Part shown: piece by piece, positions 1-7,685 of the stretch
Position numbering within the stretch: the stretch's first letter is position 1
Layout of the letters: each line of letters begins with the position of its first letter
Source of the DNA: Pseudolysobacter sp964466115
GTDB lineage: Bacteria > Pseudomonadota > Gammaproteobacteria > Xanthomonadales > Rhodanobacteraceae
Assembly: GCA_964466115.1 (NCBI GenBank)
Contig: CAYXMH010000006.1
Span: 1 to 64,000 of the forward strand
Reading direction: 5' to 3'
DNA length: 64,000 nt
Program-made: the position numbers and the translations under genes
The notes under the pieces: model-generated
Told to the model about the DNA's origin: nothing
The model's database searches: none
What the model saw: only the letters and a program-made list of their open reading frames with translations

Positions 1-794
1 TTTAGAAACACGTCGGCCATTTGATCGCGCAGCTTTTGTGCTTTTTTGTCGGCCAAGCCGTTTTTGTCGGCGGCTTTTTGGAATTTCCCGTACAGGGAAC
101 GCAACTCGTCCATGCGCCGCGTTACTTCGACCGGATCAGGGCCAGTGTCGCCGGGAGCGGCCTCTTCAGCGTCCGCACCTTCTTCTTCGTCGTCTTTGGC
201 CACGGGTGCTGCCACGGCCATTTCGTCCTCGAGCAAAGCCTCGGGAATCAGCGCTGGTGGTGGCTCGATATCCAAAAATCCCGTTAAAACTTCCGACAGG
301 CGTTTTTTGCCTTCGACGAATTGATCGTATTCTTCAATCAACAATTGGATCGACCAGGGAAAGCTCGCTAACGAACTTTGTACCTGATTCAAACCTTCTT
401 CAATGCGCTTGGCGATCGCGATTTCGCCCTCGCGGGTCAAAAGCTCCACCGTGCCCATTTCGCGCATGTACATGCGCACTGGATCAGTAGTGCGTCCCAC
501 TTCGGAATCAACAGCAGAGAGTACCGCAACGGCTTCTTCGGTTGCGGTTTCGTCATCCGGTGTAGCCGGGGCTTCTGGCAGCAAGATCGCTTCGACATCG
601 GGTGCGACCTCATGCACCTCGATGCCCATATCGTTGATCATGCCGATAATGTCTTCGATTTGTTCCGGATCGACGATGTCATCGGGCAGGTGATCATTCA
701 CTTCGGCGTAAGTCAGGTAGCCCTGCTCCTTGCCTTTGATGATCAGCGTTTTGATCTCAGACTGCTGCTCCTGACTGGTTTTTACGTTACCCAT
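1..794 (-). CDS. rpoD: RNA polymerase primary sigma factor, N-terminal part (3' end outside window)
   Basis: The reverse strand from ATG at 794 reads without a stop to the window edge, giving about 264 residues. It begins MGNVKTSQEQQSEIK and contains the region 1.1 pattern (IKGKEQGYLTYAEVNDHLP) and the region 1.2 pattern (DPVRMYMREMGTVELLTREGE), followed by an acidic non-conserved segment. This is the housekeeping sigma-70 factor, which directs core RNA polymerase to most promoters. Regions 2 to 4, which read the -10 and -35 boxes, lie outside the window. A weak GGAA precedes the start. The open frame is truncated only by the window edge, so it is not a pseudogene. The next gene in the window is an unrelated secreted protease transcribed in the same direction. 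Confidence 0.97.
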   Translation of the reverse strand, partial: MGNVKTSQEQQSEIKTLIIKGKEQGYLTYAEVNDHLPDDIVDPEQIEDIIGMINDMGIEVHEVAPDVEAILLPEAPATPDDETATEEAVAVLSAVDSEVGRTTDPVRMYMREMGTVELLTREGEIAIAKRIEEGLNQVQSSLASFPWSIQLLIEEYDQFVEGKKRLSEVLTGFLDIEPPPALIPEALLEDEMAVAAPVAKDDEEEGADAEEAAPGDTGPDPVEVTRRMDELRSLYGKFQKAADKNGLADKKAQKLRDQMADVFL

Positions 795-951
795 GACATT
801 CCGAAAATCGTTAAGCAAGACTGACCATTATAAACCGGGAGCTTAAGAAACGGTTAGTACCTTTCGCAGCAAATTTCGTTATTGGCGCTCGATTTTTAGT
901 GGAATATGGGTGCTCGTCGGCCAATTCAAGCCAAAACCAGCGCCTTCGAGC

Positions 952-2448
952 TCAGGGCTTTGGGTTTGGCGCGATCGGTAATCGGTGATAACTGAACTTT
1001 CCGGGCACTAATAAGCTATTGAAGAGTAAGGTTTGTTGACCACCATCGACCGTTTGCACCAGGGTGTTGTTTGGATCCAGCCACGGTTTTAGCCGCTGCG
1101 CATCCGAGCTGCCACCCAGCCAAGCGACGCTCAGCTTACCGTAGCAATCGGGTTCGTTGTTCGGCACGCTGCCGTTGCAAGCCGCACCTCCGCCAGACAG
1201 GGTCCCTATCACCAGTCGTTGATGACCCGAGCCATCCGCCGCAGGCACCAAAATGGCCGATCCGGAAGAGCCACCCTCCGTTGTGCCCTGAGCATAGGGC
1301 CCGGTCTGCCAATGCGTATTAACCCCATCCGTGCCAATGCAGCTATCGACAGTCAACAGCGGCAAGGTATTTTGCGTTATTGCTTTGACGTAGCCGCTGG
1401 GGTGATGAATGCCGATGCTACCGCCAGTGGCCATGCCGCTGACGTCCCATCCGGCGTAATACACGTTGTAGTCCGCGGCAGGGGTGGTGGACAGCTCCAC
1501 CAATGAAAAATCGACATCGTGACGCCCGGCCCGATAGCTCGCCCCGCCGGTTTGGCTTTGCGCCAGCGATCCGCCACCGTGTGCGCCGCAGGTGGGGGAT
1601 TGATAGTTCCAATACAGTGTCATACTGGCCGCGGCCGCCGTGGAGCTGATGCAATGATTGGCGGTAAGAAAATAATTCTTAAAATCGCGCGGCTGATCCA
1701 TCATTAGCGTACCGCTGCAAAGAAATGTGCCCCCGGTGTCGTGAAACGTGTATCGGGCGACGGCGCGAATTTCATCCCGATAAGGTTCACCCAACGGGCA
1801 AACGACATCGATATTGCAGGCGCCGGACACCAATACGCTCGGCCCGTTGCGTTCAAACATATCGCGGTAACCTGTGCCGACATAGCTCAGTTGCAGGGTA
1901 TCCTCCGCTAGGGTTGATCCGGCTGGCAAATAGAGCTCAAGCGTGGCCGAGCTTCCTGGAATCAAGGGACTCCAAAATTGCGTCGTGGCGTTGTTGTCTG
2001 TTTGGGTATAGGGGCCGTCAAAGTCCGTTTCGTTAGCGGACAATAGATGCAAGGTGGCGCCCGGGGGCAACTCAAAACGGTTGAAACCGAAATGGAGATC
2101 GGTTGCCCCAACCGCAGTCACACGCCAACGCCACAGTCGCGCGCCTTGCGGTAATGACTGCCAAACGCCGTCGTGGCTCGGGTTTATGTCTACGGCATTG
2201 GGTGCGGCGATGCGTAAGCGTTTCGTCAGCGCCGGGTGTTCGATGCCAGCTTGCGCTTCGTCTTCGGCGAGCAGCTGCGATGGGTTAACTGGCGCCAACA
2301 CCAGCTCCGGCGCCGATGTCTTTATTTGGGTCGAATGGGTAAGGCTATACGGTGGCAGGCCATGCCGCGCCAGCGCAGACATTGGCGCTGCGCTTAACAG
2401 CAACAAACCCAACATCCATCGATTCAAGGTGCCAGCGGAGCATGCCAT
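952..2448 (-). CDS. Secreted trypsin-fold serine protease, lysyl endopeptidase-like
   Basis: The 498-residue product starts at ATG 2448, chosen because GGGAG lies about nine bases upstream and the following 27 residues form a signal peptide (MACSAGTLNRW, hydrophobic core, ALA). An open frame continues upstream but lacks these signals. After a propeptide-like beta domain comes a catalytic domain that opens SGACNIDVVCP, as in Achromobacter protease I. The triad is visible as LTANHCI (His), DVDFSLVEL (Asp) and GGSSGSAI (Ser). Recalled alignment to protease I keeps the Asp of the S1 pocket (PDCYGK), but the neighbouring conserved His is Ser here (TLSGGG). Lysine specificity is therefore less certain than for the divergent neighbour. 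The enzyme is probably exported and self-processed. Its paralogue is transcribed away from it across about 196 bases. Confidence 0.88.
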   Translation of the reverse strand: MACSAGTLNRWMLGLLLLSAAPMSALARHGLPPYSLTHSTQIKTSAPELVLAPVNPSQLLAEDEAQAGIEHPALTKRLRIAAPNAVDINPSHDGVWQSLPQGARLWRWRVTAVGATDLHFGFNRFELPPGATLHLLSANETDFDGPYTQTDNNATTQFWSPLIPGSSATLELYLPAGSTLAEDTLQLSYVGTGYRDMFERNGPSVLVSGACNIDVVCPLGEPYRDEIRAVARYTFHDTGGTFLCSGTLMMDQPRDFKNYFLTANHCISSTAAAASMTLYWNYQSPTCGAHGGGSLAQSQTGGASYRAGRHDVDFSLVELSTTPAADYNVYYAGWDVSGMATGGSIGIHHPSGYVKAITQNTLPLLTVDSCIGTDGVNTHWQTGPYAQGTTEGGSSGSAILVPAADGSGHQRLVIGTLSGGGAACNGSVPNNEPDCYGKLSVAWLGGSSDAQRLKPWLDPNNTLVQTVDGGQQTLLFNSLLVPGKFSYHRLPIAPNPKP

Positions 2449-2644
2449 CTTGTTGATCTCCCTGAATGAGCAAACGATTACATCTCTCGCAGTGTGTAAA
2501 GGCCATGTATAAATTGTGCAAATCCAGGCAACTGCATTTCCTATCGACACATAAATTTACAATTTAAATGTCGGGTTTTGCAGATTCGTGCAGGAAATCC
2601 ACATTAGATTCTCACCCTTGGTGTTGCACTCAGGAGAGAAACCG
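2449..2644. promoter_or_regulatory. Shared divergent promoter region of the two proteases
   Basis: This 196-base gap separates the two divergent protease start codons. Its centre, around 2549-2575, is AT-rich and imperfectly palindromic (ACATAAATT against AATTTAAATGT). Clear Shine-Dalgarno sequences flank both sides (GGGAG for the left gene, AGGAGAG for the right gene). No confident -35/-10 pair could be assigned. Co-regulation from this segment is inferred from geometry. Confidence 0.4.
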
Positions 2645-4441
2645 ATGGGGATTCCTTTTAGCCGATTAGCGGTGATTATCATCGCATGGACCCTGCAAGC
2701 GCCATTGGCGCATGCAGCCGCCCGAACAACCGAAACGAAATACTCAGAAAGCGCTTCGGAGGCTACCCGCACCCCGTACGACAAGCCCTTGTTTTATGGC
2801 CATGTTAAAGCGTTACAAGGCATTTCAATAAAAAGCGGCGTGCTCAGTAAAGAAGCCGGGGCGTGGAAACAGCTCAGCAATGGTACGTTGTTGTGGGAAT
2901 ACCCCTTCAGTCTACCCAACGCGCTGTCGCTTGATTTCGGGTTTACGGATTTCTATTTGCCCGGCAGCGCCTCATTGACGATTCGATCCTTGGCCGATGG
3001 GCAATCGATTGGGCCATTTTTCGGCAAAGACTACGGCAAGTTGGGCCGCTTTTTCTCCCCGATCGTAGCGGGAGGCGATGCGGTCATCGAGTTGCGAGTT
3101 TCGAAAACCGAGATCAGCAACGTCAATTTGAACCTAGACAGCGTTACCGAAGGGTTTCTCGATGTCTTCAAGGCGGTCGACCCCATGCAGAAATCGGAGG
3201 GCTGCCAAGTGGACGTGGCGTGTCCGGCCGGGCTTGCCGTGACCCCGCAGTCGCGGGCCGTGGCGATGTTTACCGCCCGCACCGGCTCCGAGGCGTTTGC
3301 GTGTACCGGCGCATTGCTGGCAAAAGCCAATTTTTACGCGCACAGCGATCCGGTTGATCCGAATTTTTTAACCGCAAATCATTGCATCAGCTCACCCGAG
3401 GAAGCCGCTACCATGGTTTTTTACTGGGGTTATCAAAGCGACAGTTGCCGCTTACCGGGTTCGCGCACCAATGCCATTCATGTGCCGCGCGTTGCCGCTC
3501 ATTATTTGGCGCATCAGCCGGGCGGCGCCACGTTGCTGGCGAACTACGCGCGCAGTGATTTTGCCTTGGTTCATCTCAACACCGATGTGCCAGCCGCCGC
3601 CAATGCATTCTGGCTCGGGTGGGATCGGCGTGACCAAATTGCGCACGGGGCATTCGTTATCCATCACGCCAATAGCGATGAAAAACGCATTTCGATGACC
3701 TACCGCGACTTGGCCATCAGCGGCTATTTGGTCGCTGCGGGCAACCATCATCTGCAAATTCCAAGCTATGCAATGGGCACCACCGAAATGGGTTCGTCCG
3801 GGTCGCCGCTGATGAACGATCAGGGCCGCGTCATTGGCCAACTGCACGGAGGCACCTCCGATTGCGCGAGCACCAGCCCAGGCTCCGATTACTACGGTCG
3901 TTTTGCAACCTCATGGACTGGCGGTGAAGAGCCCGACACGCGTTTATCGGATTGGCTTGATCCAGACAACACCAACGTCGAGTTTATTTCGGGAATGGAC
4001 GCCAATGGACAATCCGAGGGTGGATGGTTCGGGGTGCACGGCCAGGTGACGGACGTCAGCGCGGACTGCAATTCGCCGATTCCGGACGACCCGAGCGAGG
4101 TCGTCGAATGCCCCGTCACCGTTGAGGACTTAGGCGGTACCGGTGAAGTGACTTTCCACATTCTGGGTAGCGGCTTAAATAGCGCGAATCTGGTCGCGTC
4201 GCTGGAATCGCCCACGCATCACACGTACCGCGCTCCACCGGCGACATTCGGAGTGCTGTCGCCGGAAGCGGCCATGTTTGTTGCCCGATTGGGTCGGATT
4301 GACGAAACCAATGGCAATTGGATTTTGCGCATCCACGGACGTGAACCCGCATCCGACGGCAGCAACGGACAAATTGCCAGTGTTCGTTTGTTTGCATCGT
4401 TGGGCGCCAGTTGGTGGGGGTGGGATACCGTTACGCCGTAA
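2645..4441 (+). CDS. Secreted lysyl endopeptidase-like serine protease with C-terminal extension
   Basis: The 598-residue product starts at ATG 2645, preceded by AGGAGAGAAACCG, and begins with a signal peptide (MGIPFSRLAVIIIAW to AHA). A pro-domain of about 160 residues precedes a protease domain starting GCQVDVACPAG. The triad is LTANHCIS (His), ARSDFALVHL (Asp) and GSSGSPL (Ser). GWDRRDQ and the DEKRIS block closely resemble Achromobacter protease I. The two S1-pocket residues recalled for that enzyme, His in QLHGG and Asp in SDYYGR, are both present, so cleavage after lysine is likely. The last 120 or so residues, with GNWILRIHGREP near the end, resemble a P-domain-like beta sandwich. It is a paralogue of the divergent gene on its left. 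Secretion to periplasm or medium is inferred. Confidence 0.92.
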   Translation: MGIPFSRLAVIIIAWTLQAPLAHAAARTTETKYSESASEATRTPYDKPLFYGHVKALQGISIKSGVLSKEAGAWKQLSNGTLLWEYPFSLPNALSLDFGFTDFYLPGSASLTIRSLADGQSIGPFFGKDYGKLGRFFSPIVAGGDAVIELRVSKTEISNVNLNLDSVTEGFLDVFKAVDPMQKSEGCQVDVACPAGLAVTPQSRAVAMFTARTGSEAFACTGALLAKANFYAHSDPVDPNFLTANHCISSPEEAATMVFYWGYQSDSCRLPGSRTNAIHVPRVAAHYLAHQPGGATLLANYARSDFALVHLNTDVPAAANAFWLGWDRRDQIAHGAFVIHHANSDEKRISMTYRDLAISGYLVAAGNHHLQIPSYAMGTTEMGSSGSPLMNDQGRVIGQLHGGTSDCASTSPGSDYYGRFATSWTGGEEPDTRLSDWLDPDNTNVEFISGMDANGQSEGGWFGVHGQVTDVSADCNSPIPDDPSEVVECPVTVEDLGGTGEVTFHILGSGLNSANLVASLESPTHHTYRAPPATFGVLSPEAAMFVARLGRIDETNGNWILRIHGREPASDGSNGQIASVRLFASLGASWWGWDTVTP

Positions 4442-4472
4442 GTGCACTTTAGCCTTGAGAAACACGGCTTTG

Positions 4473-4913
4473 TCATGACGCTTGCAACCAAAACGTGACG
4501 GGCCCGTCGTTAACCAAGGCAACTTGCATATCTGCGCCAAACCGCCCGGTTGCGACCGGGTGATGGCGTTCGTTTGCCAAATCGACCAAGCGGTTGAACC
4601 ATCGTTGCCCTTGTTCCGGTGCTGCGGCGTTGGTGAAACTGGGACGCATGCCTTTGCCGGTATCGGCCGCTAACGTAAATTGCGGCACCAACAGCAGGCC
4701 GCCTTTGACATCGCTGAGCGATCGATTCATTTTTCCATTCGCGTCGTTGAAAACGCGATAGCCAAGTAGGCGCTCCAACAAGCGTTGTGTTTGTGCTTCG
4801 CCGTCATTCGGTTGAACGGCGATCAATGCCAACAATCCGGCTCCGATCTCGCCAACGCTGGAGGCATCTACCGTAACGTGCGCTTTACGCACGCGTTGAA
4901 TGAGAGCAATCAT
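4473..4913 (-). CDS. dtd: D-aminoacyl-tRNA deacylase
   Basis: The 146-residue protein beginning MIALIQRV hydrolyses D-amino acids mischarged on tRNA, and also Gly-tRNA(Ala), in the cytoplasm. The two family signatures are present: PQFTLAADT with the following KGMRPSF block, and NDGPVTFWL near the C-terminus, whose Gly-Pro pair lines the chiral proofreading pocket. Length matches the usual 145 residues. ATG 4913 was chosen over an in-frame ATG at 4934 because the family starts with M-[IK]-[AG]-L-[IL]-Q-R. It faces the protease gene tail to tail and is divergent from the acyltransferase gene, the order seen in many gammaproteobacteria. Confidence 0.96.
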   Translation of the reverse strand: MIALIQRVRKAHVTVDASSVGEIGAGLLALIAVQPNDGEAQTQRLLERLLGYRVFNDANGKMNRSLSDVKGGLLLVPQFTLAADTGKGMRPSFTNAAAPEQGQRWFNRLVDLANERHHPVATGRFGADMQVALVNDGPVTFWLQAS

Positions 4914-4995
4914 GCCGTGTCTCCAAAAAAGCAACCTCTGCGGTCCTATGGTCCAGTGACGCTACAATACCGAACCTTTTTTACTACCTAAACGG

Positions 4996-5889
4996 ATGCG
5001 CTGGCACATCGCCATTTTTTTTGCGGGGTTTCGCCGGTTCGGCCGGTTGCCGTTGCCGATATTACATCGCATCGGCGCGGCGCTGGGTTGGCTGTTATGG
5101 GCAAGCCATGGTTCATTGCGGCATAAGGCAGCGCGCACTTTGGGCGTGGCGTTCCCGGACATGAATGAACAGGACCGAGCAACGTTGCTGCGCCGGTCGT
5201 TATCGGAAACCGGTAAATCGATTGTGGAAGTGGCCAAAATATGGTCGGGTGACGCGCAAGCGCTTGAGCTGATTCGCGAGGTGCGCGGCGCGGAGTTGTT
5301 CGACGCCGCCTTAGGCAGTGGCCGGGGCCTTATCATTGCGGCACCGCATCTGGGTTGTTGGGAGATTCTAAATTTTTATCTTTGCAGCAAGACCCCGATG
5401 ACGATTGTTTATCGCCCCCCGCGCAAACCGGTTTTGGAACCATTATTGGTAAAAGCGCGCGGGGCGCTCGCGGCCGAGCAAGTGCGCGCTGAGGGTGCGG
5501 GGGTTCGCACGCTGTACAAAAAATTATCCAGTGGCGGGGTGGTTGGCATCTTGCCCGATCAACAACCCAAACAGGGCGAAGGGCACTTCGCGCCGTTTTT
5601 TGGTACCCCGGCGTTAACCATGGTTATGTTGTCGCGCCTGGCCAATCGCACAGGAGCTCAGGTCTTGTTTGGCGTTGCAGAGCGGCTCGCGCGCGGCGCC
5701 GGCTATCGAGTGCATTTTTTACCCGCCCCTCCCGACATCGACAGCTCGGATCCAAGTATCGCCACCGGCGCGCTCAACCGCGGGGTGGAGCAATGCGTGC
5801 AACTAGCACCCGACCAATATCAGTGGCATTACAAACGCTACAGCATTCGCCCAGCCGGGGATGCACGGCGCATTTACCGCCGCGGTTGA
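4996..5889 (+). CDS. LpxL/HtrB-type lipid A lauroyl acyltransferase
   Basis: The 297-residue inner-membrane protein has the HX4(D/E) acyltransferase signature as HLGCWE, with downstream blocks RPPRKP and GVVGILPDQQP typical of LpxL/LpxM enzymes. These add secondary acyl chains to Kdo2-lipid IVA. The N-terminal hydrophobic stretch around residues 5-35 is the probable membrane anchor. The sequence does not show which acyl position it serves. A TACAAT box at 4963-4968 could be a -10 element. The gene ends in a 16-base tail-to-tail overlap with the TPR gene. Confidence 0.92.
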   Translation: MRWHIAIFFAGFRRFGRLPLPILHRIGAALGWLLWASHGSLRHKAARTLGVAFPDMNEQDRATLLRRSLSETGKSIVEVAKIWSGDAQALELIREVRGAELFDAALGSGRGLIIAAPHLGCWEILNFYLCSKTPMTIVYRPPRKPVLEPLLVKARGALAAEQVRAEGAGVRTLYKKLSSGGVVGILPDQQPKQGEGHFAPFFGTPALTMVMLSRLANRTGAQVLFGVAERLARGAGYRVHFLPAPPDIDSSDPSIATGALNRGVEQCVQLAPDQYQWHYKRYSIRPAGDARRIYRRG

Positions 5890-6227
5890 GGCAAGGCTTC
5901 TTTTTTTTCCAAACGGCGCAGAAACACACGCATTTCTTTCTCGGCTTGTTTATCGCCGCGCGCTAAGGCCGTGTCGATCCCGTTGCGAAACGCATCGGCG
6001 GCACAGGTGAGATCACCGATCGTTGTCAGTGTTAAGCCAAGCAACTTCCAAGCGGCGGAGTAGTTGGGATCAAACCCAAGTGCCGCGCGCAATTGCTCGA
6101 CCGCCTCAGGAAGAACGTCAGTTGCCAGTAATGCATTGGCCAAACTAAATCGCAGCAACGCTCCATCGCGTGGACCGCCGAGTTGCGAGCGCAGCGAATC
6201 AATCAACGCGTTTGGCTTAGTCCTCAC
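5874..6227 (-). CDS. Small TPR-repeat protein
   Basis: This 117-residue protein has one or two tetratricopeptide helices (LEQLRAALGFDPNYSAAWKL-like pattern, then a second repeat with DAFRNGIDTAL) and a basic C-terminal tail. No signal peptide is seen. Its start overlaps the end of the NtrX-like gene by 11 bases, which suggests translational coupling and places it last in the leftward operon. TPR domains bind proteins; a role in the neighbouring two-component system is only an inference. Confidence 0.82.
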   Translation of the reverse strand: MRTKPNALIDSLRSQLGGPRDGALLRFSLANALLATDVLPEAVEQLRAALGFDPNYSAAWKLLGLTLTTIGDLTCAADAFRNGIDTALARGDKQAEKEMRVFLRRLEKKEALPQPRR

Positions 6228-7596
6228 GCGCCGCCGTTTTCACATCAACGCCAAGGTCCCGCAGCTTGCGATACAGATGGGTGCGCTCCATGCCCACCAT
6301 CTTGGCCAGCCGCCCGACGCTGCCGCCGGCTTCCGTCAGTTGATGCAGCAAATAGGTGCGTTCAAATTGTTCGCGCGCTTCGCGCAAGGGCAGCGCAAAA
6401 TCGATGTTGGCATTGCTTTCGCGCCCGACTTTTGGCGCCGCGCCCTGGCCCAAAGCCGATTCGACCTCGGCCAATTGCACCTCGCCGGTAGCGCCCAAAA
6501 TCAACAGGCGCTGCACCAGATTGCGCAGCTCGCGGATATTGCCGGGCCAGGTGTGGTTGCGCAAACGATTCTGCACCGCAACCGGGAAATGGCGATAGGG
6601 CAGTTTGTCGCGGTTGGGGAAGAAATCCGCATAGAAGCGGACTAGCTCGGGCACGTCCTCCAAGCGCTCGCGCAACGGCGGCACATTAATCGGCACCACA
6701 TTGATCTGGTAGTACAACTCTTCGCGCAATCGGCCGAGCTTCACCAACGCATCAGGTTGCTGCGAGATCGCCGCAACGACGCGCAAATTAAGCCCGACCG
6801 CCTCGCGCCCGCCACTGCGCAACAATTGCCGGCGTTCCAAAGCGTTGGCCAAACGCAATTGCATGTCCGGTTCAAGCTCGGCAATTTCATCCAAAAACAA
6901 GGTGCCGCCATTGGCGCGCTCGAGCAAACCGTATTGCACTCCGGTGGCATCCTCCGCACCGAATAGCATCAGCGCTGCGTCCTGGCGCGCAATGGCTGTC
7001 GGTGTCACGGTTACAAAGGGACCGGCGCGGCGTGAGCTTTTTTCGTGTAAATAACGCGCCCAGGTTTCTTTGCCAGTTCCGGACTCGCCTTGAATCAATA
7101 CCCAAGTATCGTGTTGCGCCAATTTATCGATCTGCGCACGCAACAAACCGATCGATTTGCTGGAACCGATCGGCTCCGGGGGTGCCGAAACTTGGCGCCG
7201 TAACCCTTCATTCTCCCGTTTCAGTCGGGTGGCTTCCAGCGCGCGTTCAATGGTAAGCAGGAGTTTGGCCAGAGAAATGGGTTTTTCGACAAAATCGTAG
7301 GCACCCAGGCGCGTTGCTTCAACGGCGGTCTCTACCGTGGCGTGACCGCTCATCATAATGACCGGACACGGCAGCCCCCCGCGTTCGGACCATTCGCGCA
7401 ATAACGAAATTCCGTCAAGATCGGGCATCCAGATATCCAGCAGCACCACATCCGGCGGCTGGGCACGCCGTGCTTCACGTGCCTGCGCGGCACTGTCCGC
7501 AAGCGTTACCTGATAGCCCTCGTCTTCGAGAATCTCTTTTACCGTGGTGCGAATATCCGGCTCATCATCCACCACCAATACTTGTCCGGAGGCCAT
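6217..7596 (-). CDS. ntrX: NtrX-like response regulator, AAA+ type, without GAFTGA motif
   Basis: The 459-residue protein has a receiver domain (acidic pair at residues 10-11, phosphoacceptor Asp54 in VLLDIWMPD, Lys in VEKPIS). A sigma-54 activator-type AAA+ domain follows, with Walker A GESGTGKE, Walker B GGTLFLDEI and the arginine-finger region PPLRERLEDVPEL. The protein ends in a Fis-type helix-turn-helix (GSVGRLAKMVGMERTHLYRK). The loop that should read GAFTGA, the sigma-54 contact, is replaced by GAEDATGVQ. Activation of sigma-54 RNA polymerase by the usual route is therefore doubtful. It is the partner of the upstream NtrY-like kinase gene, 89 bases away. The name follows synteny and domain order. 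Confidence 0.9.
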   Translation of the reverse strand: MASGQVLVVDDEPDIRTTVKEILEDEGYQVTLADSAAQAREARRAQPPDVVLLDIWMPDLDGISLLREWSERGGLPCPVIMMSGHATVETAVEATRLGAYDFVEKPISLAKLLLTIERALEATRLKRENEGLRRQVSAPPEPIGSSKSIGLLRAQIDKLAQHDTWVLIQGESGTGKETWARYLHEKSSRRAGPFVTVTPTAIARQDAALMLFGAEDATGVQYGLLERANGGTLFLDEIAELEPDMQLRLANALERRQLLRSGGREAVGLNLRVVAAISQQPDALVKLGRLREELYYQINVVPINVPPLRERLEDVPELVRFYADFFPNRDKLPYRHFPVAVQNRLRNHTWPGNIRELRNLVQRLLILGATGEVQLAEVESALGQGAAPKVGRESNANIDFALPLREAREQFERTYLLHQLTEAGGSVGRLAKMVGMERTHLYRKLRDLGVDVKTAARED

Positions 7597-7685
7597 GGCA
7601 TCTCACTGGTTGCAAAAAAACGACAAGTAAGCATAACGCAAACGGGCTGTGCATAGGGTGGACCGTCGTTGCTTCGAAGCCAGGT

